Shown: positions 1 to 12,592, counted from the stretch's first letter. The stretch: DNA of 64,000 nucleotides from Euptelea pleiosperma (GCA_035048495.1 CM068553.1:30652978-30716977); one strand, 5' to 3'. Numbers and translations are program-made. The notes: a model not told the origin generated them from the letters alone.

Positions 1-916
1 GATTATTGTGTATGACCTGGACAACGTATGATTATTGTATAAGCTGCTTGTTCCTTATAATCGGATTTCCATTCATTTTCAATTTTTTTGTGCTCATTGT
101 CATCCTCTTTGCATTCCTTCTCATTCTTTTAGTTCTAATTGTCATTCTTTTTTCATTCATTCTCATTCTTTTTGTGCTTATTGTCATCCTGTTTCCATTC
201 CTTATCATTCTTCGTATTTTCCATGCCATCTTTTGATTGTAAGCGGTCATTTATTTTCCATTCATTCGCATTCTTTTTTGTAGCGATTTACAAAGAATAT
301 AAAATAAGACAGGCCATGTTGTATACAAGTACAATAGATTTCGATGAAAATTACATTTCATTGTACACTACGATCGAGCATAAACTTACAAATAATCATT
401 ACATTTCCTACCAAGGCTCTTTAGTCTTTCCTAGTCTTTCCCATGTCTTTGAAGTTCAAAAGCTCTAGGAGAGAATCATTTCTCAGTGGAAGGTACATAG
501 TTCCTGATGTCCTTTATTTTTTCCATTCCAACTTTTTCCAATTGTTTCTACACCCCATGATATTCACGACATCAGTCTTCATCTTCCATTAGTCCGTTGT
601 AGAAACATATGGAGTGCGTTCCTTTGCATTTTTATGGAGCAACGAACCAACTGTCGGCGAAGAGGAAGAAGAGAAGAAATTAAAGATACGAAAAGTTTAA
701 CTTAGAGGAGCAGCTACGAAGGGAAGGTTTTATAATGGATTGATTGGCATCGACTGTATGCATCCCCTCTATAAAGAAACTAATTATGGAGGCGACCGTC
801 AAATAGTAGAAAGCTTATAGGAGAAGAAAGATTTTGTAGAAGAGAGGGAAAAAGCATGACAGAATATAATATATAATTATGTAACCTGTTTGTTCCTTTT
901 CATCGGATTTCCATTC
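1..916. other. AT-rich flank with short tandem repeat, no gene seen
   Basis: No credible coding frame. Positions about 85-225 are a pyrimidine-rich tandem repeat of roughly 50 bp in three degraded copies, built on TCATTCTTTT and TTGTCATCCT words; short frames across it are low complexity on both strands. A stretch near 27-77 is imperfectly repeated at 868-918, immediately before the truncated LTR. The rest is unremarkable AT-rich sequence. Confidence 0.5.
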
Positions 917-2218
917 CGGAAGGTAAGTGACTTAGTGACCATAGGAATATGTTTTAAATGAATAAAATATAATAGTCAAACCAACTTAGAGGATAGACTC
1001 GAGTCTAGTCAAGATTTTGACTATAGGGGTATGTCCAATCGATTGGATCTTCCTGATCAATCGATTGGACCCTACGGAACATAACCTGTTCTAAGTTCAA
1101 TCGATTGGATCTTCTTGATCAATCGATTGAACTCTACGGACATAACTCATTCCGAGTCTGATCGATTGGATCTTCCTAATCAATCGATTGGACACTATAG
1201 AACAAAAAGTTTAAAGAGTCCGATCGATTGGATCCTTGGTACAATTGATTGGATTTACGAAGGAAAGCCCCATTCGTACTGGCCAAATCGATTGGACCTA
1301 ACCTAATCAATTGGACCAAAATCCCAATCGACTGGATTGTACGAGAATAAGTCTTTTTAGATCCAAAATTCTAGGTTCCACATTCCCCACCTCTCTTATG
1401 ACTCAGGGTTACGAATCTCTATAAATATAACCCTTTAGTAGATAGATTTTTATTTATTAAGAGTTGTCCTTTAGAAGAAGAAAAGTTCAAAGCTTCATTA
1501 CTACTTTTTGAGAGCTTTTCTCTTCTTTTTTATCATAGCTTAGAGCTTGATCTCTACTCAGCTTAGGTTTCCCACTTAAAATCTTAAACTTAGCAAGTCT
1601 AAGAGCACCAGTACTTCTATAAACTATTTGAACTACTTGGGGTTCAGGGTGTATTGAATCCTTCACCTTCAGTAGAGACTATAGAGTGCTGAGAATCAAG
1701 GTCGGGAAGTACTGATCGAAGGTAGGCTTGGGGAGTACCAAATTGAACAACGGACAAGGCTTCTTGATTGGGAGGCGCGTGTGTAATCGTAGCGCTGATT
1801 CAGAGGACGTGGACGCATCGGTAGTGGGCCTTGGCCAAGGTTGGAAGTTGCATTTGCAACGGTGCTACGTAGGTAACTTTCGTCTCGTTTAACTTTCTAG
1901 TTAGCGATACTTTTCATCTAGACGTGGTCCTGTGGTTTTTCTTTGGCTAAAGTTTTCAAGTAAAAACTCTCTGTCTTGTGAATGTTCGATTGTTGTTCCG
2001 CTAATTGTATTAGTTAAATCAAACGACGAAAAGACAATATACCACGGATGTATATTTGATTTGAGTAACCGATAATTATTTTTTCAATCAACTAAGGCAT
2101 GTGAGTTTATCACCTTACCTTGATCAGTAAACTTGTGATAGGTTAGATTAATTTTTGAATACCTAATCACCCCCCTTCTAGGTATTCTTGACTAAAAGAG
2201 AACGGACCGGTTATTTCA
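917..2218 (+). mobile_element. 5'-truncated LTR of Sirevirus-like Copia (plus strand)
   Basis: Matches the complete LTR at 23174-24590 from GGAAGGTAAGTGACTTAG onward, so the first ~230 bases of the LTR are missing. It contains a cluster of CAATCGATTGG palindromes (about 1035-1340), a TATA box TATAAATA at 1420-1427 and ends in CA at 2217-2218. It is followed directly by a primer-binding site resembling the initiator-Met type (TGGTATTAGAGC at 2221-2232). This is the outermost, oldest layer of the nested cluster. Confidence 0.75.
1035..1340. repeat. Palindrome array (CAATCGATTGG) in U3 of Copia LTR
   Basis: Roughly eleven copies, exact or one to two mismatches, of the self-complementary word CCAATCGATTGG, spaced about 20-45 bp and lying directly upstream of the LTR TATA box. 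Equivalent arrays occur in every other LTR copy of this family here: 10915-11325, 21580-21885 and 23515-23675. Position and conservation suggest promoter or enhancer sites of the element; the factor that would bind is unknown. Confidence 0.75.
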
Positions 2219-2640
2219 ATTGGTATTAGAGCGGGTTATTCTATAAAAGGTTTAATCACTTGAATTTAGATTCTTGTAAAATTAGTCCATCCTTAACATT
2301 TACTAAGATGCAAAGAGAATGCGGAAATATATCCAGACCTCCATTATTTGATGGAGAAGACTATGCATATTGGAAGGATAAAATGAGGGCATTCCTCAAG
2401 TCAATTAATGAAAGAGTCTGGATGACTATAGTGGATGGCTGGTCACCACCCACAGTGACTGTATAGGAGAAAGTTAGTCTCAAACCTAAAGTCGACTGGA
2501 GTAAAGACGATATAGATCTATGCTGTCTAAATAGTAAATGGCTAAATGCCATTTTTAATGCAGTAGACAGGAATGAGTTTCGGAGAATCTCTACATGTAC
2601 TTTGGTTAAAGTGGCATGGGACATTTTGAAAATCACTCAT
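2219..2640 (+). pseudogene. Copia gag N-terminal remnant
   Basis: Begins just after the PBS. The frame from about 2308 encodes a typical plant Copia Gag start (RPPLFDGEDYAYWKDKMRAF, ending near VWMTIVDGW); after a stop at 2464 the same frame continues with the gag motifs LNAIFNAVD..EFRRIST and AWDIL. Coding is cut at 2640 by the TG of the Athila LTR. The remainder of gag and pol of this element is not found in the window; only its 3' end reappears at about 21896-24590. Confidence 0.8.
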
Positions 2641-4233
2641 TGATAAGTTATCATTTTATTTATTTTTATCCCCATTTTTCTTAGTTAATTATTAGAATTA
2701 TCCTACATAAATCATCAAACTTACATGAAAAATAGGATATTCTCTTTTCACCAATTGTATACTAGATTTCTCTTAATAATAGTCAATTACTTTATATTAA
2801 TAATTTTATTTCATTAGGTACCCGAGCCCAAGACTAAAGCGAGCATAAGTCCAAGCCCAAAAGCTTATGTACAAAAGCCCAAATTTGAGCAAAAGAGTAG
2901 ACTATGTAGATGGGTCAAGAAGTGGACCAATGTAGTGGGCCAAGTTGGTGGACTAAGCATGGACCAAGGTGGTTGAGATCAAGGTTTAAAGGAGGCCGTT
3001 TTAACGGTTAAACGGACTGGGGGCGTTACCGTTAAAACGGATTGAAACAGCTAAGGGCAAAAATGGAAAAAATAGAGAAAAGGAATAAAACAGATTTTAA
3101 CGAAAAAAAATGAAAAAAATGGCGTTGAAATTTGAAAATTAAAAAAAAAAAGAGTTTAATGGAATTTTACGAATTTTAACAGAATTAAATGGATTAGACA
3201 TTTTTTTCACAAAATTTTTCAGAATTAAACGACTGTTTAAATGATTTTAAGAGCTGTTAAAACAAAAAAATGGCCGTTTTATTCAAAACTGATAAAACGT
3301 GTTTAAACGGTTTTAACGAAAATGGGCTTGGGGCGTTACCATTTAAACGGCCATTTTTAAAACCGTGGTTGAGATTACAACAAAATGAATGGTCCAGATT
3401 ACAAAGGCATGAGGATGGCTTTCCAAAAATAAAATGATGGTCTTGGTTTTGAAATTTAAAAATGATGAAATATTTAAAAAATAAATATCTGATCAAAAGA
3501 TAAATTCCTTTTGAAAAATAGAAGAATATTTTATTGGTTTTCAAAAGGAAGTTTTAAAATAATAAATTAGTGATTGATTCCATATTAAAAAATAAAAGAA
3601 TATTTTATTGACTTTCAAAAGGACGTTTCAAAACAATAATTTGGTGAGTGATTCTATTGAGAAAAGAAAAATATATTTTATATAATTATTTTTATTTTTG
3701 AAAATATTTTTTCTAAGAAAAGAAAGTCTTAATTCACTAAAAATGGAAAGAATGTTACACATCCCAGCCTATAAAATGACCTTCAATGGACGATAGAAGG
3801 AGTTCTTCTCTTGGCTGCTTTTCAGCTGGTGATCTATCTCGGCTACTCACATCTTACGGCTACAGTCTTCTTTTGGCATTGGATATCTTTTTTATTTTTT
3901 TTCTTTATATTTTTTAGTCGTTTATTTGTTCTTCTTGTAATTTTTTATTTTTTTAATTTAGTTTTGATTATCAAGTGTAATGTTTTTCGGTCATTAGAGA
4001 GATTGACAACCTTTGTTGATGACAGGTAAAAACTCGTTCTCTAATTAAAGTTATAAAGTAATTTTTTTGTTACAATTATTTTTGGTTGATCAAGTTGATT
4101 CATTATTCATCACCCCTCTTTGTGGTTCGATCCCTATATTTGCATTATGCTTAAATTGTTAATTTGATTTTTTGCAGATTTTAGGTTTGATTTGACAGTA
4201 AAATACAATGATCGAGAAAAATATTGTCCATCA
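2641..4233 (+). mobile_element. 5' LTR of Athila-lineage Ty3 element
   Basis: Starts TGATAAGTTATC at the break in the Copia gag and ends CA at 4232-4233, two bases before a tRNA-Asp type PBS. Without the MITE inserted at 2980-3367 the LTR is about 1.2 kb. The 5-bp flank on the left is CTCAT; the 3' LTR and right-hand duplication are missing because the Athila 3' end has been lost near 20655. T-rich stretches lie in the second half. Confidence 0.75.
2980..3367. mobile_element. hAT-type MITE with 8-bp TSD
   Basis: Begins CAAGGTTTAAAGG and ends AAAACCGTG, imperfect terminal inverted repeats; interior is A-rich with repeated GTTTTAACGG/GTTAAAACGG words on both arms. It is flanked by the perfect 8-bp direct repeat GTTGAGAT (2972-2979 and 3368-3375), the TSD size of hAT elements. 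A second full copy is at 34135-34535 and a partial one near 45345. It sits inside the Athila LTR, so it inserted after that LTR arrived. Confidence 0.8.
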
Positions 4234-4235
4234 AA

Positions 4236-4253
4236 TGGCGCCGTTGTCGGGGA
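4236..4253 (+). promoter_or_regulatory. Primer-binding site, tRNA-Asp type
   Basis: TGGCGCCGTTGTCGGGGA, one base off the complement of the plant tRNA-Asp 3' end, two bases after the LTR terminus. This PBS is characteristic of Athila/Tat elements and agrees with the pol sequence downstream. Confidence 0.85.
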
Positions 4254-5359
4254 GGGAGAACGAAAGGTGAAGACAACCATCAAGCAGAGAATCATTATCT
4301 TCTTTTTCTATATTTTTTTTCGTTTCGACATCTAGGTAAGTACCCCTTGTGCACCGCATCCCCCTGTTAGCGGTTTCGTTTCTTAGTTTTAAAAGTCACT
4401 GGGATTAAAAAAAAACAAAAAAAATATATATAGATTTTTTTTTGCTTTATTAGTATAATTTTTTTTTTTGCTTTCTTAGTGTAACTTTTTTTTTCTTCTT
4501 TTCTTTTTGCTTTATTAGTATAACTTTTTTTCTTGCTTTATTAGTATAAAAAAATGAAAAAAATATTTTATTTATTTATTAGTGTAACCTTTATTTTTAT
4601 TTTTATTTTTTTAGTAGACTTTTTTTTTCTTCTTGCTTTATTAGTATAATTTTTTGCTTTATTAGTGTAATTTTTTTTGTTTGTGCATTCATTATGTCGA
4701 TTTATTGCTTTAGCATTTTTGCATTACAATACTTAAGGGCATTAGAATCCCAATAAGTTACGGTTGGGATTTCATCACCCGTTCCATGGCCCACAAATCA
4801 CCATCCTTGCATATACGTACCCAAAGCCTAAATTAATCTAAAAATCATTAGAAATTGGCTTTAGGGTTTCGAGCTCAATAGGACAGAAGTGGTTGTTAGC
4901 TACTCCAGTGAGTTCTTTCAAACTGACAATTAAGGACAATCTCTGTCTAAGGAAAGAAGGATGTACTGTCATTAAGCAGGCCTTGTGCCTCTCCTTCTTC
5001 CCTGGGAGAACTACATGTTGTTGGTTTGGCGAAATTTAATTGGTAAGCTTTCGGTTTAATCCGGAATAATTAGGAGCTGTCTAATTAGGAGAGATTTATT
5101 TTGGAAACGCTCCAAATATTTCTCTTAAAAAAATAAAAAATAAAAAATTTTTTTTAAAAAAAAATTGGCTACCCTCCACTTAAAATCAAATAAAAGCAAA
5201 AATTTGGTTGTGTGATGTACTAAGTTGTCCTAATCTAGCATAGGTAGAATTTCTTTTTTTAGTTTTATTTTTTTTAAAGTGTAGGTTTTTTTTAGGATTT
5301 GGTTAGGAAGTTTCCAACGGGTGGTACCCTGGTTCATGTCAAATTGGATTCGTAAGACC
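4254..5359 (+). other. Athila untranslated leader
   Basis: Non-coding stretch between PBS and gag. It includes a degenerate T-rich tandem repeat (about 4430-4690, unit containing TTTGCTTTATTAGTATAA). It ends where a minus-strand Copia inserted; the leader continues at 11668, flanked by AGACC (5355-5359) and AGAAC (11668-11672), a 5-bp target duplication with one mismatch. Confidence 0.7.
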
Positions 5360-5838
5360 TGAAATAACCACCGGTCCGTTCTCTTTAATCAGAAATACCT
5401 AGAAGGGGGGGTTGATTAGGTATTTAAAATTAATTATACCTAAACAATTTTACTGGTTTATGGTAGGGGAGAAAATCATATGCCTTAGTCATTTGACAAA
5501 GGATTATCACAACCGATTCAAATCGAATATACCTCCGTGGTATATTTTCTATTCGTCGTTTGATCTAATCAATATGAATAGCGGAATACAAACAAACAAT
5601 CACACAAGACAAGATATTTTTACGTAGAAACCTTAGCCAAGGAAAAATATGAAACCATGTTCAGACAGAAAGTATCACTAACTAGAAAGTTAAACGAAAC
5701 AAAGGTTACCTACGCAGCACCGTTGTAAATACAGCTTCCGACTTTAGCCAAGGTCTACTGCTGATGCGTCCACGTCTTCTGAATCAACGCTACGAGTCCA
5801 CGCTCGCCCTCCCAGCCAAGAAGCCTTGACCGCTTGTT

Positions 5839-6960
5839 CACCCAACTCATAAAAGATATACAATCATAAAATAGAGAAGAGTGTAAAGAACCACATTTAT
5901 TCAATTAATGGAACAAGTGCCACTAGACTTGATATAGAATTCATTCTAAATAGAATCTAGATTTATCGGCCCTTCCTTTCTCACCCATATGGTCTTATAC
6001 ATTTTAGATGGGTTATTTTTCTTTGCCATTTGTTTAGGCAGTGATGGAGGATCGTCATTTCTCCTTTTATTTGTCCTCTTCTTCTGAGCCCTTTGAGTTT
6101 GGGTGCCATTGAGTTTCATAAGGTTTGTAATCTCTCTACTCAAGGCATCCGACTTTTGATGTAAGGTTGTTATTTTATGGAGTAGATCTCCTTTGTTCCT
6201 ATATGATTTTCTCTTAGAAGGAACCATGGTATTTCTCATCTTTTGAAAACAATTCTTACTCAAATGACCTTTACCCCTATAGTAAGTACAAACATGCACA
6301 TATATAACTGGTCTGGGTCTAGGTTGATCAACCTGTGGTATGGAAGGAGCTTTGGCTTTTACAAATTTAGTTCCTAAAGATGATGAGGTATTAACATTAT
6401 CAACATATCCAATTCCCCGTTTGTCTCCATATCTTTGTCCCACACTTAGAATCTCATTTAATTTCTCATTGCTTTGAGAAATATACATCAAGTCATTTTT
6501 TAGTTGAACTAAATCAAGTTCAAGTGACTTCCTCTTCTCCAGATATTCCTGATAATCAGTTTCAAGAAATTTAACTTTGTCACAAAGGCTAGCTTTCTAT
6601 TCTTCATGCTGTCTAAAAATAGTTTAATATTTTTCATGTTCACTTTCAAAAGACATTTTAACTTCCATACAAGTTTGAAACTTGCATTCCAAGAACTTTT
6701 TTCTCTCTTGAAGAGATTTTTTCTCTTTCCTAAGCTGACCAACTAGCACAGATAATTCATTATTGTCTAAGTTACAAGCATAATTTTTAGAGTCAAGAAA
6801 TTCAATTCTATTAGTCAATTTCTTATTTGCTTTGGTCAGTCTATGGCTTTATTTATATAGCTCTTAATAAATAGTATAAAGATCATCTTGATTTCACTGT
6901 CAGAGTCACTACGACTATTCACAGTGAAACCTTCTTTCGACATCTTTATAGTGAAAAGAA
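5839..6960 (-). pseudogene. Copia gag C-terminal remnant with mutated zinc knuckle
   Basis: On the minus strand, just inside the PBS, an ATG near 6943 opens a frame with an acidic/serine stretch, then heptad-like K/E-rich coiled-coil pieces (about 6818-6509, broken by frameshifts and stops), then 6491-5946. The last part holds a CCHC knuckle in which the second Cys is Tyr (C-TYYRGKGH-LSKNC) and ends with the WVRKEGP..L motif usual at this place in Sirevirus-like Gag. The N-terminal RPPLFDG block is missing. Non-functional. Confidence 0.7.
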
Positions 6961-7031
6961 TAAACCGGTTTTATAGGAATCTAAATTCAGGTGATTAAAC
7001 CTTTTATAGAATAACTCGCTTTGATACCAAT

Positions 7032-10000
7032 TGAAATAACCCCTGGTCCATTCTCTTTAATCGAAAATACTTAAAAGGGGGGGGGGTGGTTGATTAGGTA
7101 TTTAAAATTAATTATACATAAATAGTTTTACTAGTATATGGTAGGGGAGAAAATTGCATACCTTAGTTGTTTGATAAAGGATTATCACAACCGATTCAAA
7201 TTAAATATACATCCGTGGTATTTTTTTTTCGTCGTTTGATCTAATCTATATGAATAGCGGAATACAAACAAACAATCACACAAGACAAGAGATTTTTACA
7301 TGGAAACATTAGCCAAGGAAAACCACGGGACCACGTCCAGACGGAAAGTATCACTAACTGGAAAGTTGAAACAAAGGTTACCTATACAGTACCGTTGCAA
7401 ATACAGCTTTCAACCTTAGCCAAGGCCTACTGCCGATGCGTCCACATCCTCTAAATCAACGCTACGAGTCCATGCGCGCCCTCCCAGCTAAGAAGCCTTG
7501 TCTGCTTGTTCAGTTTGGTACACCCCAAACCTATTGTCGATCGGCCACTCCGATCTTAATTCTCAACACTCCAGCCTTTGCTGAAGGTGAAGGATTCAAT
7601 ACACCTTGAACCCTAGGTTGCTTAATGGTGTTGAGTCACACTGGTGCATTCAAGCTACTAGGTCAAATATCTAAATGGAAGATCTAAGCTGAGCAATGGA
7701 TCAAGCACTTGGCTTTGATCAAGAAGAGGAACAAGCTCATAAGATATTTATGAGGAATAAGCTTCTCGCTCTTCGAATGGACACTCTAATAAATAATCAT
7801 TTCTTCTCTCTATTCAATGTGTATAGAAGTCTAGAACTGTATTTTGAGAATGTATATGAAACTAGGATTTTTCCGTGTCGTTGGTTACGGAAACCCTAGA
7901 ATCAACACATTTGTAATTTTATCCGATTTTATCCTACAAAATTTAGAGATATTTGTATAGGGATTCGTGTCGGATGTCGATCCGCACTCGGGGTTAGTTA
8001 GCGCAAGCAAGGAACATAAAATGATAAATTTTTCTCAGAAAAGCACAGAGAAATGAGAGTGGTGAGAGATTGGGATTTAAAACATTCTTTCCAAGATTAT
8101 AATAGGCTAAAATGCACTGAAATGAGACCTAAAATACAAAAACGTAATAATCAAACTACTTTATTATTAAAAGAAACTATATTATTAAAAGAAACTATAT
8201 TATTGATTGAAATAAATAAAAGTGCGTACATTGATTGAATGAGAAATTACATCCTAAAAAGCATTAAAAATTAACTAAAGAGAGAAATTTTAGAGAGAGA
8301 AAGATAAAAATAAAGAGAGAAAAAGAGAGAGAAAAGAAGAGACAAGATGATTTTTAAAATCTAGAGAGAGAAGTGGTTTTTAGAGAGTGAAATGATAGAG
8401 AGAGAAAGAGAATAAGGTAGAGAGATAAAAATGAAATCTAGAGAAAGAAGGCAATGTAGAGAGAGTCTAAGAGTTTTTAGAGATAGAAAGAGGTATAATG
8501 AGAGAAGATTAGAGAGATGGGTCCAGCCAATGGATGAGAATGGATTTGTGCAAGTGCACGGATAATGACAGTGGATTCACGAAGGAATTATAGCAGGCTG
8601 ATGGTGCATTCAAGGGAGAGCCAACCCGTGGTGGTGCATGTTACACCAGCAGGTGAGGTGGATGGGGTAGATCTGCAAGGAGGGGTGCTGACTATGGTGG
8701 ATGTGGTTCAACAGGTGGAGAGTAGGTAGGAGGGGAGGTGGTGAAGACGAATCTCGGTTGTAACCGTCCGGCAACACAAGAGGGGTTGGAGTTGTAGGTT
8801 TTACAACTCTAAAGGTCGTTGAACAGCCAGATGAGAACGAGATTGAGAGGGGGTTTTGTTGATGATGTTGCAGGTGTGCAACATGCAGCAAGTGGGAAAG
8901 TTCGCCGGAATAGAGGGCAGCGACTTGCTGAGATGGTGAAGGGAGACGCTCCCTTGCTGGTACAACCAAGGCGCTGGAAGTGAAGAAAGTGAAGAGAAAG
9001 AAGAAGAAGAAGAAGAAACGGAGAGGAAGAAGAAGAAGATGGAGGGGAGGTGGTGAAGACGATCTTCACAGAGTTCGCCGGCGTTAATGGAGTTCGCCGT
9101 CGATTCTGTTTTTCATTTTTTTTTTTTTTTTTCTTTTGAAACTTAAAGCAGAATAAGAAGGGAAGAAGAATAAGAAGAATAAGAAGGGGAGGATGAGGAG
9201 AGGAAGGAGTAGAGAGCAGCAACGTTCTGCCTGTGTGCAGAGTCGGCCGGAGTTGCAGCCTGCAACTGCAACTCCGGTCAGTGAAAAAAGACGAGGAAGA
9301 CAGATGCTAGAAGAAGAAGAAGAAGAAGAAGAAAGAGAAGAAGAGAAGGGGGGAGAGAACAGAACTCACCGGTGATGCAGGTTTGATTCGCCAGAGATGG
9401 CAGCTTGTGAGGGAGAGGTGTGGTGGCTACGAGGACGAAGACGTTGCTGGTCTGGTTGGGAGGAATGCATGGTGCAGCCGCCAAGGCAGCAATGTGTTGC
9501 AGGCCAAGCCTGTGGTGGAGGACGGCCAGCCCACCAAGAAGAAGAAGACGGTGGTGAAGTAGGGAAGAAGAAGAAGAAGAAAGAGAAAAAGAGAAGGGGG
9601 GAGAGGACCGACCAGCCAAACGTGAATGGCGTTCTTCTTATATCTCCAAGTTAGGGTTAGCCTTGATGGAAGTTAGAGAGTTAGTGGGGAGGAACCGTTG
9701 GATCCCATGAGATCCAACGGTGTGGATTAGTGAAATATGGAAAAAAAGGGGGGGGGTAACTACTTGGGAGTCAAATTATTTTGTTTTATTATTTTTATTT
9801 ATTTATTTATTTTTTTTTTCTTATTTATTTATTTATTTATTTATAACGGTTAGGATTAGAATGGGAAATGGTTGATAGAGTCTAAGCCAAGTGAGGCAGT
9901 TGGATGACGGCTTTTGGCGATGATGGTATGGACCACCATTGAAGGTTTTTGGCCACATGACTAAGCCGTGGGATTGATGAGGGCTATTGGAGGTTAGGGT

Positions 10001-11667
10001 TGATGAGGATGAGATGATGCTCATGGGTTTAGGTTAGACACGATGATTGGAGAGATGGGTGATCCGACGGTTGATCGTGAGTGTCAAGGGACATTGATTG
10101 ATGAAGTAATCAAGGGTTTGATCAAAGGTCAGGATGATCTAAGGTGATATCAAAGAGATTGTGCATAGGAGAGATGAGATGGTGATGATTGGCCCTGGCT
10201 GTGGGTTGGCTAGTGTTAGGAGAGAGGAAATTAGAATTTTAGAGAGAGGAGAGAGAATTAGGGGGATGAGAGAGAAAATATCATAAAATGGAGAGAAAAG
10301 TGTTGGCAGAGGGTCATGAACCCTGGTTTTCAATTGTTCTTCACTTGAGCTTTGCCAGTAGAGCAGGCCATCATTTGATGTGGCTTTAAATGCTTTGGTT
10401 CTTCTCTTGGTTATCAACTCTCCCGCTCTCGTGGTTCCTTAGGCCAGCTCTTCGATCCCCTTGTTCAGCCCGTAATAGGCTCATATCTTTTAGACATAAC
10501 CTGTGGATTCTTTAAGCTTTGATAATGGGCTTTCATGATCCATGTGGGCCCACAAGTCTCGACAATCATCCAATCAGGGTTTCCTGCGACAGAAGAAGCG
10601 TGTAATGAGACTTAATCAGAATGGCTTAATATCTAGACTTTTAAAAATGTGTTTAATGCATGCAAATATACCATTTCGTCCAGAAAAGTGTGTTCTACGC
10701 AATGAGATAGACTCTTACGTAGAAAAGTGGATAATTAGAGCAGTTTACGTAGGAGAGTGTGATAACGCTTAGAAGATAACAGTAGAAAATAAGCACTTTT
10801 AAGCGAATATCAGTATAGAAGGGTTATATTTATAGAATTCGTACCTCTGAGCCTTGTAGAACGTGGGATAGTGGGAACTAGAATTTTGGATTTGAGAAAG
10901 ACTCAATCCGTGTGAAATCCAATCGATTGTACTCTAGGTCCAATTGATTAGGCAATGTCCAATCGATTGGCCTTGTACAGATGGGTTTTTCCTTCGTAAA
11001 TCCAATCGATTGTTCATAGTCCAATCGATCAGACTTAAATAAGTTTCTATCCCATAGGCTCCAATCGACTTTACCGAGGTCTCCAATCGACTAGGTTATG
11101 ATCATGTTCTGTCTCGTAGACTCCAATCAATTTTACGGATGTGTCCAATCGATTAGGCTTTGATCATGTTCTGTCTCGTAGACTCCAATCGATTTTACAG
11201 AGGTGTCCAATCGATTGGGCTTTCATCATGTTCTGTCATGTAGATTCCAATCGATTTTACAGAGGCTTCCAATTGATTGGGCTTTATCCAATTGATTGGC
11301 TCAAATAGTTCAATCGATTGGACTCTCCCAAAAGTCAATAACTTTGACTAAGACTCGGGTCTGTCCAATGACTAGGTTTGATCATTATATTTTATTCATT
11401 TAAACCTATTCTTATGGCCACTAAGTCACTTACCTTCCTAAGCGAGAATACACGATCTATAACCGACAAATGGGCAGTTACTCAGATGACTCCTGTCGTC
11501 AACTGTCTGATTTTTGCTGTCTTTGTCTTTTAGTCTTCACATAGTTGACGAAGTATACGTACCACGACATCTTCACACTACACTAGTGCTCGTAAGAACA
11601 GTTACATGAATGTTTTTATGTCGAACGGAATCTTTGCCAAACATAGAATATGAAAATATTCCTTACA
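7032..11667 (-). repeat. 5' LTR of minus-strand Copia, split by solo LTR A
   Basis: Two parts, 7032-7856 and 10813-11667, join into one LTR once the 2956-bp insertion and duplicated GTATA are removed; the junction aligns with the uninterrupted LTR at 21465-21490. The right part contains the TATA (minus strand, about 10826-10840) and a palindrome array of about twelve CAATCGATTGG-like sites at 10915-11325. The terminus TGTAAGG lies at 11667. Confidence 0.8.
7857..10812. mobile_element. Solo LTR A of very-long-LTR family (2956 bp)
   Basis: Starts TGAAACTAGG, ends GAATATCA, and is flanked by the perfect 5-bp duplication GTATA (7852-7856, 10813-10817), so it is a complete unit with no internal domain. 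Contents in order: a conserved start (GTGTCGTTGGTTACGG), a GA-rich tract (8270-8520), purine/AAG-rich segments that yield long spurious frames on both strands, a CCGGAGTTGCAG..CAACTCCGG hairpin (9247-9277), a tRNA-like block on the minus strand (10308-10372), and a conserved 3' end. Copies B, C and D share this order. No protein is credible. Confidence 0.8.
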
Positions 11668-12592
11668 AGAACGGTCGATTAGTTCAATCCGAGTTATTCG
11701 ACTCTATTTTTGAAGAAATGGGAGACCAAGAACAACCCCGTGCGATGACCTTCAAGGAGTACATGTACGCCACAAGGTCTAGTCAGCCGTCATGTATTGT
11801 GCTACCTACAGCCACTGCCAATTTTGAATTAAAATCTGGCTTGATACAAATGCTCCCAGTCTTTCTCGGGATGGCTTCTGAAAATCCGTATCAACATGTT
11901 TGAGAATTTGAGGATATTTGCAATATAATGAAATACCAACAAATGAGTGATGAATATCTCAAACTTAGGTTGTTCCCATTCTCCTTAAAGGAAAAGCCAA
12001 GGCTTGGCACAAGCCTTACAGCCAAAAACCATCACCAAAGGGTAGGGTTAGTTGAAACCTTTTATAAGAAATTCTACTCCAAACAGAAAATCGTGATAGT
12101 TCATCAAACGCTTAACACGTTCCATAAAAATGAAGGGGAGACACTGTACGCATATTTTGAAAGATTTAAGGATCTCTTACTTGAATGCCCTCACCATGGC
12201 TTTGAGAAAATCAGACTTATTCAAATCCTTTATGAAGGTATGGACTACCCTACCAAGACCATGGTTGAGTCATTCTGTAATGGCGGTTATACTAAAAATA
12301 TCGTGGACGATGCGTGGGAGTATTTAGAGGATGTAGCTAAATACACACTACAATGGGAACCAATTAGCACTGAACCTAGGAAATCCACCAACATCAATAG
12401 GGTGGTATCCAATGGGCGAATCAAATTTTGAGAGTAGTGCCGTAACGGTCGCATTGATTAGAAGGATTGAAGCCCTATAAATGAACAAAGGAGGGAAACC
12501 TCATGCACCTCAGCCTTCTAAATTTGTGGAATCTTCCATCTGTGTCATTTGTGACAGTTCTGACCATCTGGTCGAAAAATGCCCTGGGTTAT
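11668..12592 (+). pseudogene. Athila gag, N-terminal part
   Basis: Frames at about 11695-11903 and 11928-12431 together encode a Ty3-type Gag: an RAMTFKEYMYATR-like start, then the retrotransposon-gag core (QMSDEYLKLRLFPFSLKEKP...FYKKFYSKQK...FERFKDLLLECPHHGFEK...ILYEGMDYPTKTMVES). A stop at about 11902 and frame changes break it. The C-terminal CCHC (CVICDSSDHLVEKC, about 12540-12582) follows. Coding is interrupted at 12592 by solo LTR B and resumes at 15302 with the expected continuation. Confidence 0.85.

Larger units (their letters stand above)
5360..11667 (-). mobile_element. Minus-strand Sirevirus-like Copia, internally deleted, nested in Athila
   Basis: Read on the minus strand: 5' LTR (11667 down to 7032, split by a solo LTR), PBS (TTGGTATCAAAGC type, about 7020-7031), gag remnant, then part of the 3' LTR (5838-5360). 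Pol and most of the 3' LTR U3 are deleted at about 5838. The termini are TG/CA and the flanks AGACC/AGAAC fit a 5-bp TSD. Corrected for the nested solo LTR and its duplicated GTATA, the 5' LTR is about 1.67 kb. Same family as the plus-strand LTRs at 917 and 23174. Confidence 0.8.

Noticed and set aside
6..468. Hydrophobic or basic peptides encoded at the left edge
   Set aside because: Products of a pyrimidine-rich tandem repeat; every frame is repetitive and overlaps on both strands.
8610..9654. Several overlapping frames of 60-137 codons on both strands
   Set aside because: They fall in AAG/TCC-rich sequence inside solo LTR A, giving K/E/R- or S/L-rich low-complexity peptides on both strands; not conserved in frame in copies B-D.
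10308..10372. Functional tRNA gene
   Set aside because: D and T arms are recognisable but the acceptor stem and anticodon arm do not pair properly and the block is repeated inside LTR copies; treated as a tRNA-like relic.
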